Assembly: GCA_032719365.1 (NCBI GenBank)
Contig: CM064869.1
Span: forward strand, 26,197,504 to 26,261,503
Direction: 5' to 3'
Length of the DNA: 64,000 nucleotides
Source: Prinsepia uniflora
Lineage: Eukaryota > Streptophyta > Magnoliopsida > Rosales > Rosaceae
Translations under genes and position numbers: made by a program
The notes under the pieces: model-generated
The model's input: the letters and a program-made list of their open reading frames with translations, nothing else
What the model was told of the DNA's origin: nothing
Database searches by the model: none
Shown: piece after piece, positions 11,369 to 22,079 of the stretch
Numbering within the stretch: position 1 is the stretch's first letter
Layout: each line of letters begins with the position of its first letter

Positions 11369-14300
11369 CTAAAATCTTTGCATGATTCGAAGACGTAACA
11401 ACAAGGGTCTATTTCGTAGACCTCCAAGATATTGATTTGTTTCCAATGGTAAAGACATAACCTGATTGGGAACGTGTCTTGTGTGGGTCTGATAGATAAC
11501 CTGCATCAGCATACCCAACAAGGCGTGCATCATTTCGAGGACCAAGGGGGTTTGATTCATTCCTCGGTGCATAAGGATAGAATAAGCTCACATCCATTAT
11601 ACCTCTAAGGTATCGGAAGATGTCTTTTACTCCATTCCGGTGGCGACATGTTGGCTTAGAGCTAAATCTAGCTAGCAAGTTCACAACGAATGAAATGTCT
11701 GGTCTAGTGCATTGAGTCAAGTACAATAACGCGCCTATTGCACTTAGATATGACACTTCTGGTGTCAATATCTCTTCGTTATCATTTGCTGGATGAAACG
11801 GGTCCTTCTTAGGATCTAGACTTCGGACGATCATGGGCGTGCTTAAAGGTTTCGTTTTATCCTCATTAAAGCATCTCAACATCTTCTGGATGTAATTCGA
11901 TTGATGGATTGCAATCCCATCTGCACAGTGCTCGAGCTCCAGGCCGAGATAGAAGTGTGTTCTCCCAAGATCCTTCATTTCAAATTCTAACTTTAGGTGT
12001 TTAGCGATTTCTTAGATCTCTTCAGGAGTACCAATCAGATTTATGTCATCGACATAAACTGCCACTATAGTGAACCCGGAACTTGTTTTCATAATAAACA
12101 CGCATGGGCATAATTCATTATTCACTTATCCCAATCTAATCAAATATTCACTTAGACGGTTATACCACATTCGTCCAGATTGTTTCAATCCATAAAGTGA
12201 ATGCCTCAAACTAATAGAGAGTGTTTCATGGCATGAAACTATTTGCATTAGGTGTTTTAAGTCCTTTAGGAACTTTCAAATATATCTCTGTATTCAGATC
12301 CCCATAGAGATAAATAATAACCACGTCCATAAGCTGCATCTTCAATTTTCTGGAAATTACCAAACTGATAAGGTAGTGGAACGTTATGACGTTCATTACG
12401 AGAGAATACGTTTCCTCATAATCAATCTCAGGTCGTTGAGAAAACTGTACGCCATTAAATGAGTTGTACATCTCACAATCTCATCTTTCTCATTACGCTT
12501 CCTTGTGGCTACCCATTTAAATCCTGTAAGTTTAACATGGGGAGGTGTGGGAACTACAGATCCAAACACCTTCCTTTTTGTCAAGGAATCTAATTTGACC
12601 TGGATTGGTTCTTTCCATTTTGGCAAGTCTTCTCTATGTTGGAATTAATTCATCAACGGAGTAAGGTTCGATTTCATTTCTAGTCATTATTTCGGTAGCT
12701 ACCGCGAATACATATAAATCATCGATGATAATATCATTCTGATTCCCTTTCTCACATAAGCATGCATGATTTATCGAGATCTCTTTATTCTCGGGAGTGG
12801 GTTCTGACGTTGGAGCATCCCCCAACGCCATCACAGACCCATAATCTGGAATTATCTCATGAGATGGATCAGTTGATATTTAGAAGGGATTCGATTGTGC
12901 CAAATTTATCCTCTTCCGGGGATAAGAATCCTTCGAACCTATTAGGCTACCTCGTTTCTGGGCAGGGACATATGACTGGTTAGCCGCCATGGTCGTACCT
13001 CGTCCCTCTGGGACGATGTGTCCTACTGGGACGTCTATCCTTGCAGGCAAGTTTGCAGCATGTATATGTGATCTCATCACTTTAGCTAGATTAGAGGAAG
13101 CGTCTGACAGATTATTAGCTACACTCTGTATATCTAGAATTCTCCACACTATGTTCTTACTTTGTGCGTTCAGGGATCAAGATGAGACATAGTGGGGACA
13201 TTCCACGTCAATTCACATTGTTCTTCAGGAACGTTTGACTTTCTTATCTCCCTCTAACGACGGGAAGACTGTCTCATCAAAGTGACTATCCGCAATATTG
13301 AGGGTATGAGATCGCCTGTCAAGGACTCGAAATAACGTATAATAGAGAGGGATTCATAACCGACATGTATGCCCCTCTTTTGTTGAGGTCCCATATGTGT
13401 ACGTTGTGGCGGCATAATTGGCAAGTAACTGCACACCCATAAATATGTAAGTATGAAGCAGCTAGTTCGTACCCAGTCACTAGTTGTAACGCATAACATC
13501 GTTGGGTGGCGTTGACCTCAACCGGACCAATATTACTGCATGCAAAATTGCATAGTCCCTACGCATAAACGAGAAGCTTGGTGCGCATTACCAAGGTTAA
13601 TTATTGTTTCTGCGAGATCATTAGGGGTGTGAGCATGGGAACCAAATGTTCAGCATCAGTCCCAAGGGGCATGTAATAGTCATCGAATGATTTCGATGTA
13701 AACTCTCCGGTATTATCGAGTCTTATAGACTATATAAGAGAATTCGGGTGGTGTGGCCCTCAATGTAATGATTTGGGCTAAGAGTTTAGAAAACGCAGTA
13801 TGCGTGTGGACAAAAGTGTAGCATGTGACCACTTTGTTGGTATCTCAACCTGAACCATGAAAGTTTTTTCAAAACGGTCCGCATTGTGGTTGGAAAGTTC
13901 ACAAAATTTCCCTTGTATTTTGTATAAGAAAAGGGTGGAGTCTTAACTCATCTTTGCATATATTGGTCTAATATTCGGTTTCTGCTAACTAGCAAACTTG
14001 GCATAATGTTTCATTAAACACAAAAGGTGTCTATGAGTAAGAGGGTGCTCATGCAATATATTGAGGATACGGCGCATCATTACCCTGACCTGGGTGTCAC
14101 AACCAGTCATGTCATAATGAGCAATTGCTCATACTAGTGAGCTTCTAGCTAACTTTTGGCTAGTTTCTGGCTAGTTTCTGGCTCGTTTCTCTAGTGTATG
14201 CTTCTGGCTATACTGATTGGAGGTTATGCAAATGTATGTCCACTTTTTTGTCATGAGTGGTTTCAAGATGATAACTGTTGGCTCGAATATCCGTAAATCT

Positions 14301-14430
14301 CGACCAAGTTCTTCTGGAACTTGGAGAATAAAAAAAACTTATTGATGGTAATTCAGTACCATTCTACAATGTTTTTTTTTGTCATATCTTTCGGAGTATA
14401 ACATTATCAGCCAGACAATAAACGTCCCCA
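11369..14430 (-). pseudogene. Degenerate copia pol (protease, integrase, RT, RNase H)
   Basis: On the minus strand, in 5' to 3' order: a protease-like LADN segment (about 14420), a GAG-pre-integrase-like stretch with HPGQ (about 14080), an integrase core with FSKLLAQII and AHTPNDLAET (about 13830-13600), integrase C-terminal PQQKRGIHVGYES (about 13390), RT with LTGFKWVATRKRN (about 12500), then MKDLGRTHFYLGLELEHC (11978), LSAIGALLYLTQCTRPDI (about 11750) and RNase H with YADAGYLSDPHKTRSQSGY to ISWRSTK (about 11410). Many stops and frameshifts separate the pieces, so no functional protein is possible. Confidence 0.85.
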
Positions 14431-15589
14431 CAAAATATACATATTTATAAATTTAATTCAATGGGTCACATGCATAAATATAAGTGCTTGTATTGAATTA
14501 AATCATATTCGAGCGAAAATCACATTTTTTGAATTATATTCACACGTAAATTTGAAATCCTTGGAACGGATGATGGATCATTCATGTCTTACTTCAGGCA
14601 AGAAATTGTCCCTATAATGGGTAAACCATTCTTCTAGAGTCTTTATAAAGGAAAAATCATTGCATTTAATGTTTTGAGAAAACTCATCCATAAGCACCGA
14701 ATAAGAACTTCAGGTTCTAGCAAATGGTATAATAAATCAGATTTAAAATGTAAAATCTACTTATTTTATCATGTCCAGTGAATTTATGAAGGAATCTGTA
14801 GGCATTTTTTTCATAGCTTTGCCGAAACTACGGGTTCGGTGATTAGTATGAAGTATGAGTTCATTTGTAAAACTCTAATTTATTGATAAAGATCGGATTC
14901 ATTTAAACACATACATTTTTTAAATAAATTAAAATATATTAAACAATGTAATTAAATAGCATGTAATAATAGTTTGAATGAATGCTTCTAGCATAAGATG
15001 ATTTCATACGTTAAATAAATGTTTTGGGCATAAAGGTTAAATAAATTGACATAATGCTTCGGGTATTAAGATCCATGCTTCAAGCACATAAGTGAAAAAT
15101 AAAGAAAAGAAAGAAAAATAAAATGTTTTCTTTTCTTTTCATAATGTGATGGTCCAATTCATATGCTTTGGTTCGACTGGACCGTTTGATTAGAATAATT
15201 CGGTTCAAATAGACTAGTTCGGTTTGATTAGACCGATTCGATACAATTAGATCGATTTGATATGATTGGACCGATTTGATCGGAGCCGACCGGGTCGGGC
15301 AAATCTAAGTCATGGGCCTTTGTTGTTTGTAGGCCTTCTGGGCCTGGTGCAACCTTCTGTGCTTGAATTAAATTGGTAGCCTTCTGGGCTTGGACTGTGT
15401 AGCCTTCAGGGCTATGGGCATGGACTCAATTTAATGACAATTAATTTATGTCAATAATGATCATTAAGTTGTGTCAATTAATAACAATTGTTTTCAATTT
15501 TCCTTGATTTTCGCATTGTAGTCGTTTAGATTGTTATTCAGTTTGTAATTACCATCGTTATCATCATCCATTACCACAGTAATCAATTG
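14431..15589. other. AT-rich copia interior, gag not recognisable
   Basis: This is where gag would be expected upstream of protease on the minus strand, but no gag or zinc-knuckle motif could be read. About 15165-15290 contains degenerate repeats of ggaccgatttgat / ttcggtttgattagac, and 15325-15410 contains repeats of gccttctgggc. Confidence 0.5.
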
Positions 15590-15916
15590 CCCAATACATC
15601 ATCTATTATCATCATAGCTTATCATCATCATATTATTCATATGTCATTATATCATGTATATCAACATATATCATCATATATATTATCATGGTCATCATGT
15701 CAATAGGTCATGCATATCATCATACATACATCATGAACCACATATCACAATATTATCATCATCATTCATCATATACATTATATCACATATATGCATCATA
15801 TATATCATCCATAACAACATAGTATCATTATGCATCGTACTATCATGCCATCATCATATATTAACATATATATCATATTATTTTCAACATATTATCATGG
15901 CACATTCATCATCATA
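15590..15916. repeat. ATC/CAT/ATA-rich simple repeat
   Basis: Long runs of imperfect tcatcatca / atatatca units. The solo LTR inserted at the end of this tract, duplicating TCATA. The short ORFs here are low-complexity artefacts. Confidence 0.8.
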
Positions 15917-18900
15917 TGACACGACCCATCCCAATCCCCCCGGGATTACCACGGGATGTGACGTGCTCCCGTCTGACACGAAGTGTCAGACAAGGGATAA
16001 CCCGACGCCATTGCCCCTACGGGCATCCAGAGTGCGCAAGGATCGATGGAGGAGGCATGCGATGTCCCAGTCCCCTGATGCAGTTGCATCCGAGATCAAC
16101 CTGAAGGGCATGAAAAACCAAAAGCTGTGAGTGGACGAAAATAAACAAGTTCATTAAAAACATTTTATAAGACATTTATGCCCCTCAGTAAAAACGTATG
16201 CATGCATCAAAAACCGGTAATCAAACATTTATTATAAATAACCATTAGGGCCTTCCGGAAACCATAAATTAAATCCGGAAACACATCATAACCCCAGTTC
16301 ATCAAGTCTCATAAACCGGGCCACTGCCCCAACACATTTGAAACGATCAGAAATCAACAATACTTCATAAACAATTCTTAAACACGGGAACTCAATCCCA
16401 AAACTCATCAAATCCAGTTCATTAGTGTCACTACCCAAAACCAGTGAAAAACTGTAATCATACATGTTTGCTGGATTAAGTGCGCCCGAGTCTTTAAACT
16501 CAAAACCATGCGCATAACCAGGCCTTCCCGGGATATCAACGAGTCTTTAAACTCAAAACATAATCAATAGGCCTCGGGGGTATCACAATAACCGAGTATT
16601 TAAACTCACGAGTCTTTAAACTCAATCCGGGTCTTTAAACCCAATTTTCCGGGCCCGCCCCCGTCATCAATTAACCGAGTCTTTAAACTAAAAATGTGCT
16701 CCAGCAATAGCACCCGGGTCTTTAAACCCAAAACTATTTTATAAGACACAATCAATCAGGATCCCTCACGATCCGTTTTCCGAAAAGCATTCCGAAATCA
16801 CATATATAAAACAAATGGGCCCCTGGCCCGATTTCATCAGTCAACTGGGCCCCTGGCCCGAATTCACTTAATCAATTCCGTAACTGTTTCATAAAATTAT
16901 ATCCAACCACAATTATGGAAATCAGTGCAAATCCAGAAAATCTCGATTTACGCGCAAACCTGTAAATCGCCTCGAAATGCGTGAAATCATATAAATTCAC
17001 CAATATCCAAAATAAATCATATAATCACAATTATAACAATCATGCAACAGTTATGCATGCATATAATTTATAAAAACCAAATGTCCACTCACAGACCGTT
17101 CAGCCGAGCGCCTCGATAAGCGTGCCACCGGCCTTCCCGGGCCTCGTTACTAACAACGGGACTCCCGAACCTGTTCATATCACAATAGAGGGTTACTAAC
17201 CTCCTCAACAACATCCTATTTGAGTCCCGTAATTTTCCCGAATTTTTAACTCTTTTTAAACCCGACTTAAAACTTTCGGACATCCCGAACAATGTCGTAA
17301 CGGGGTCCGATTGACACGAAACCAACGCTAAAATGTTCGTTACATTGTTTAGATTATTTCCCATGTTGGACACTTCCCCATTGGACCCACCACGCGCCCC
17401 CACGTGCTACTACAGTGTCATCGTCTACCTCAGGTGAACCCGGTTCACCAGGTTCAGACTGGCGTTCACGGTTCTCTGGTTAATCTAGGTGGTTTTCAGT
17501 CCTAATTAGTCCATTAGATTCGTCCAATCACAATTTATTGATTTAGCTAATTGAATCACGAAGATTGAGCCTGTTTCAACCCTTCCAAACTTCGAATTTA
17601 AAACCCGTCAAAGCCCTGTTTCGACCCCCGGCCACCAGAGGTTTCCCCCGCCACGGCTCCACCACCATAAGGTTCCTAGGGACCTAATGAGTCTAACAGG
17701 ACTAACATAAACCTTCGACTCACTCCAAAACTTCACGACTTTACGTTTGAACCAAACGGCAAAATAGAGTACCCAGAGGGAAGTGAGAAATTACCTGTTG
17801 TCATCCACCACCGTGCTCTCCGCTGCATCCTGCTGGGTTCCCAGAGCCGTCCTAGCCTCCCCTCGAACCAAATTGGTTCAACTTGATTACTCCTGGCTGC
17901 ACCACCCTATCAACACTTCTCTGCTTTTCCTGAGAACTCACTCACACACAGAGGTTTGCCCTTACACGATTCTCAGCCGAAAATCACTCACCAGTCTGTC
18001 TGATCACTCACATTTGATCACAGAACCTCACATAACTCACACACACACAAGGACGATCAATTTCTCACGATTCCCATCTCTCTGTTTTTCAGTTCAGACA
18101 CAGGTAACCATCACTCTAATTCTCTCACTCAGTCCTTACCCAAAATGAATCCCCTCAGCTCACAACTCAGCTAATCACACAATGAGGACGACAACTCGTG
18201 GGGACATTCTCAGACTCACTGGGAATTTGCTTCCCGTAAACAGAACCCCGCTAGAAATTGAAACCACCCGTGCACTGTGCACGACTGATCCTCCCAGTTC
18301 CACTCAGCCATGTTTCCACTTCCTCAATCCTAATTAACAATCCGTTCTGACCTTCCACTACAGATTAAACAATGTAGGATTTAGTCCACTCACGACATAG
18401 TGCTCTGTCCCTGTTTCCCACCGTGTTCCACCGTGAGTGAACAGTACACGGCCCAAATTACCATTTTGCCCTCAGTGCAAAATTTACCATAATGCCCCTC
18501 ACGCATCCAGGTCCGTAACTCGGTCATCTGGACTCCGATTGATGCGTTCCGCCTGTCTACGAACTCAGGGCATCGAGACCTTCCTAACGGTCCTTGGCCC
18601 TCGCCTATCGGACCTCCCGATCAAAAAGTCAACATTTTCCCTTATTTCGTCCAAATTACGAAAATGCCCCTAGACTTCCAAACGTCATAACTTTCACCAC
18701 GAACGTCAGAATCGAACGTGCCGCCTGTCTATGAACTCGTGACGTCCCAAACTACGTCACGGTCATTGGTCAAGGTCCATTTGACCGTCCGAATAAAAGT
18801 CAACATTTTGCCCACGACTAGGGGCAAAACGGTCATTTTGCACCGTTCGTCCGAGTTCGCCCAACTAATCACCGATTAACCCTACTAATCATGATTAGTT

Positions 18901-18937
18901 AGTAATCTAATCCCGAATTCCGGGATGGGTCGTTACA
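15917..18937 (-). repeat. Solo gypsy LTR, 3.0 kb, inside the copia element
   Basis: It runs from TGACACGACCCATCCC to GGGATGGGTCGTTACA with perfect TSD TCATA at 15912-15916 and 18938-18942 and no internal domain, so it is a solo LTR left by LTR-LTR recombination. On the minus strand it shows paired CCTGTC boxes 172 bp apart (18554 and 18726), several cgagtctttaaactca units (16480-16740) and the usual gggcccctggcccga units (about 16820-16865). ORFs within it are not credible genes. Confidence 0.92.
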
Positions 18938-18942
18938 TCATA

Positions 18943-19177
18943 GCATAGTATCATGTATATAATGAATTTAAGGATAGGGGAACTTAACTTTGGAGTCTCT
19001 TTAGACGCCTTTAGGGCGAATCGATGATACGCAATCTCCGTGTGGGAAATGTCCAAACGACATGCAGTATTTTTTTTTTGTGTGTTGTGGTCGGACGACA
19101 TGTCGTTTTTTTTTTTCAGCAAACAACATGTTTTTATTTTAACTTCAACATCACCTTATACGGTTTGGGTCTCTGTT
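18943..19177. other. Unassigned copia interior between captured fragments and solo LTR
   Basis: Contains two A runs on the minus strand (T runs at about 19070 and 19108) and the 12-bp palindrome acgacatgtcgt near 19096. No gene is recognised. The A runs could mark 3' ends of captured transcripts, but that is speculative. Confidence 0.4.
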
Positions 19178-19278
19178 ACTACATTCATTTCCGAAACAAG
19201 GAGCCATCCTCCATGTTGTTGCTGTGCAAGATCCAGAAGAGGAATCACTGCAGATTGCTTGTAGTTGGATGGATAATG
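19178..19278 (-). pseudogene. Captured fragment of complex I 24-kDa subunit (NDUFV2-like)
   Basis: The minus strand encodes HYPSNYKQSAVIPLLDLAQQ followed by QHGGWLLVSEMNVV. This matches a highly conserved stretch near the N-terminus of the mature mitochondrial NADH-ubiquinone oxidoreductase 24-kDa subunit, where the usual reading is close to GGWLPVSAMNAV. Only about 34 codons are present; the Fe-S ligands lie outside the fragment, so it has no enzyme activity. It is in frame with the Ca2+-ATPase fragment upstream on the same strand, and the fused frame closes at a TAA near 19156. Recognised from family knowledge, not from a database search. Confidence 0.8.
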
Positions 19279-19335
19279 AGGGCAGTGGAGAAGGATCGGG
19301 AAGGCTAACTGAAAACTCGACGGATCTAGGAAAGC

Positions 19336-19503
19336 ATTTTGCACTTGGGTCGCTTGCCTCCATCTCTTGAGCATCTCGGGTGAGGCATTCTTGGTGTGGG
19401 CAATGTCGAAGGGATCGGCGGTGGACGGGTTGTCGTTCCCTAATACGGCGTCATCGTCGTCGAACTCTGTCTAAAGCCCGACCCTCGCCCCTGCCTCCAT
19501 GTC
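19336..19503 (-). pseudogene. Captured N-terminus of an ACA8/9/10-type Ca2+-ATPase
   Basis: The minus strand reads DMEAGARVGL, a TAG at 19471-19473, then TEFDDDDAV, ADPFDIAHTKNASPEMLKRW and RQATQVQNAF. The acidic stretch, the PFDI..TKNA motif and the LKRWRQA motif belong to the N-terminal regulatory (calmodulin-binding) region of plasma-membrane P2B Ca2+-ATPases. The fragment stops before the usual LNASRRFRYTLDL site is completed. The transmembrane and catalytic parts are absent. It is joined downstream, through a ~20-codon linker of unknown origin, to the complex I fragment in the same frame. Confidence 0.75.
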
Positions 19504-19551
19504 CTACTGGTTCCGCGCGGACAACGACGTCGGCAACAAAGGCACAGAACT

Positions 19552-20063
19552 GGGCAACACGCCCTTACCCAATACCTTGAAGTAGCCGAATTGTGTCACG
19601 TTGAGCGACGGTGCCTCGTTTTCTTTAGCGGCTTTCTCCTTCACGTCCTCGGGTACAAGCGACCACAGCTTGTCAAGATTGACGATCGGGCAATGAAACC
19701 TGTTCTGCAGCTTGTGGAAGTTCCTCATACCGACTTTACGAAAATATCCTGGATGGCTTTCTCCTTCACGTCCTCGGGTACAAGCGACCACAGCTTGTCA
19801 AGATTGACGATCGGGCAGTGAAACCTGTTCTGCAGCTTGTGGAAGTTCCTCATACCGACTTTACGAAAATATCCTGGATGGTACTTGTCGAAGAGGATCC
19901 GATGGTGCATGCCTCCGGCGTTTCCGCGACCTCTAGGGTGCTTTCGGTGCATGCCTCCGGCGTTTCCGCGACCTCCAGGGTGCTTTCGGTGCTTGCCGAT
20001 ACGGCCGTGCCCGGCGCTGACATGGTCATGCTTCTTGCGGTTCTTCTTGAGCCTCGTCGTCAT
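19552..20063 (-). pseudogene. RPL27A: Captured ribosomal protein L27a (eL/uL15 family) copy, rearranged
   Basis: From ATG at 20061-20063 the minus strand reads MTTRLKKNRKKHDHVSAGHG, then RIGKHRKHPGGRGNAGGMH, the unmistakable N-terminus of cytosolic 60S L27a. It continues through FDKYHPGYFRKVGMRNFHKL and CPIVNLDKLWSLVPEDVKEK to VTQFGYFKVLGKGVLP, about 118 of ~146 residues. No introns interrupt it. Two tandem duplications disrupt it: a 42-bp in-frame unit (19904-19945 and 19946-19987) and a 125-bp unit (19630-19754 and 19755-19879) that shifts the frame. The C-terminus is missing. About 110 bp of leader, including the AACCCTAGCC typical of ribosomal protein genes, lies between it and the copia 5' LTR. 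Confidence 0.93.
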
Positions 20064-20202
20064 GTCTCTGAGGAATGGCTAGGGTTTCTGAAGAGTATAA
20101 GGCAGAGGTGCTTAGGCTTTCTTGAATGTCGGCAGAGAGTGGACTTGGGGGAAAATATGAATTAGGGTTTTTTCCAGTTGGTTAGGCTTCGTGCTGATAA
20201 CG

Positions 20203-20379
20203 TGTTGTGAACACGATCAAATCGTCTACCATTTCATTCAGTTAAACCCACTTATATAGAAGTAGGGTTAGGGTTAAGTACAGAGCACAAAGATTGTCTA
20301 TCTACCTCCTTTACATATGACTAAACTACCCTTTCATAATATTACATAAATAGTCATGTACTTTAATACATTTACAACA
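20203..20379 (-). repeat. Copia 5' LTR (right)
   Basis: 177 bp, TGTTGTGAACACG to TTTACAACA, followed by TSD AATGT. On the minus strand the interior begins CGTTATCAGCACGAAGCC, in PBS position. Confidence 0.9.
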
Positions 20380-20384
20380 AATGT

Positions 20385-21404
20385 TATATTTTTAAGATAT
20401 AAGAATTTGTCTGCTAGCTCTCCTCAAAAATAGTTTTACGACAACGAAAACATGGAAAACATTTACAATAAATATGGATATATATATATATATAGAAAAA
20501 TTAACTAAATGTACATATTGGTATTAATGTCTCTGAAATATAAATTTTAAGGTGGTTGTGGTGGTGGCGACGATGACCGGTGGGGGATCATGACAATGGT
20601 CATTGGGGGATATGGTAGTGGTGGAATACTTGTGGTAGCGAGTGATGGGGAAGTTACTTGAAGTAACAAAGGTGGTGGGTTGTAATGGTGTTGGTGGTTG
20701 TTTTGGGTGGGTTGTTGTCGCAACGATGATGTAGTGAGGCTAATGGTGACAAATTGAAATCATGACAAAGTCCATGAGGGTAATGGCGACGAAGATAAGG
20801 AGAAAGGTCATACGGGTAATAATGTTGGGGAACAGTAAACAGAAAGGTCATACGGGTAATAGTAGTGAAGAACAAGGCCCCCAGCCACCGCACTCTTCCA
20901 CAGCTTAATTACAGAATCCTCTCCCCCACCCCCACCCAAAGCCATCCCAATTCTAGAGGATGAGGTCTAAGCCGAATCTTCATATTTTCATCATTTTAAA
21001 AAATAAATTTTAAATAAGGACGTTATTACGTACATAGGGAGAGAAAATTCAACTTTGCATTTTTATTTAAAAAAATATCACTCCATAAAATAAGAGAGAA
21101 AATTTGATTTTGTGTGTTTTGATCTGATTTAATATATATGTTAATAACAAAACAAATAAACTATTAATGTATTAAAAAATAAATATAGGTTTACATAGAA
21201 TTGTAAAAGTCTAAATAAAATATACGGGTCTTCTTTGTAAAAAAGTAAGTAACTTTATCAAGTTTTGGACCTTCAAAAAAAATATTAGCATTTAGGTCAT
21301 AATATATAATTTAAATTATGTTTTGAAATCTCAAATATTTAAAAGTAATTATTATTTTAAATAAATTTGTATATATGAACTTAAATTTGAGGCCCTCCTA
21401 CAAT
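20385..21404. other. AT-rich spacer, no gene seen
   Basis: Contains a short (TA)n tract (about 20465), a purine/GT-rich low-complexity stretch with ggtggtggcgacgatg-type units (20550-20870), and long A/T tracts. The ~79-aa minus ORF at 20654-20893 is a product of that low complexity. Confidence 0.6.
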
Positions 21405-21409
21405 GTGAT

Positions 21410-22003
21410 TGTTGAATCAAAGATTGAACTCGTCGCGAAAAGTCCTCACAATTCCTGCAAACAGCAAACAATTAGCTATCGTTGCTTCGATCGATTTACC
21501 CGGGGGGTTGTTCGACCAAGAACACTCCGATGCTTAAGTTAGCTTTGAGAGAGGAAAGGGATATACTTCGAAACGAAGAATCAACGTACCTTGGAAGTGA
21601 AATGTGCCTTGCTATTTATAGAAAAATCTTGGGAGCCTTGGAGAGTTCTGATTGGTCGGTTTGAATATTTAATTAATAAATAATATATTATTATTAAATG
21701 AATAATATATTATTTTGATAATCATAATGATGGCTTATCATGATAGTAATGATATTTATTGTATTTTAATATTAATATTAATTTATCGTTATTAAGAATA
21801 ACGATAATTATCTCTCGGAGAGAATATCAATATTACGGAGGTTTTAACTCGGCCAAATAACGTATTTAACTGGTAAATAGATTATTTGATGTGCGGGTAT
21901 TTTTCGAATGATCAGTGTTATTTTCCAAGGGTAATTTGGTTATTTTTGGGAATTACGGGACACGTGGTGGCTCCATAATTTTCGGATGATTCTGGGTTCC
22001 ACA
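21410..22003 (-). repeat. Retand 3' LTR (left)
   Basis: 594 bp, preceded by TSD GTGAT. On the minus strand the adjoining interior (gatgtgggggcattt) supplies a G-rich PPT. It differs from the right LTR by small indels. Confidence 0.92.
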
Positions 22004-22079
22004 AATGCCCCCACATCGATTCGGTATTCAGGGAATCCGAAGGGATGTATTTTGCTTGGAATCTTATATTACCGGGTTT

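Larger units (their letters stand above)
10403..20379 (-). mobile_element. Ty1/copia element carrying captured host gene fragments
   Basis: Terminal repeats of 174 and 177 bp (10403-10576 and 20203-20379), both starting TGTTGTGAACACG and ending TTTACAACA, are flanked by TSD AATGT (10398-10402; 20380-20384). On the minus strand the 5' LTR is followed by a PBS-position segment TTATCAGCACGAAGCC, and the 3' LTR is preceded by the purine-rich CCAAGGGAGAATG. Decayed copia protease, integrase, RT and RNase H occupy about 14430-11370. Between the 5' LTR and pol lie fragments of three host genes (19178-20063). I could not recognise gag. A solo gypsy LTR is inserted at 15917-18937. Confidence 0.9.

Noticed and set aside
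15654..16130. 158-aa His/Ile/Ser-rich plus ORF
   Set aside because: Product of the ATC simple repeat followed by the LTR end.
19024..19580. Plus-strand ORFs over the captured gene region
   Set aside because: Shadows of the minus-strand host fragments.
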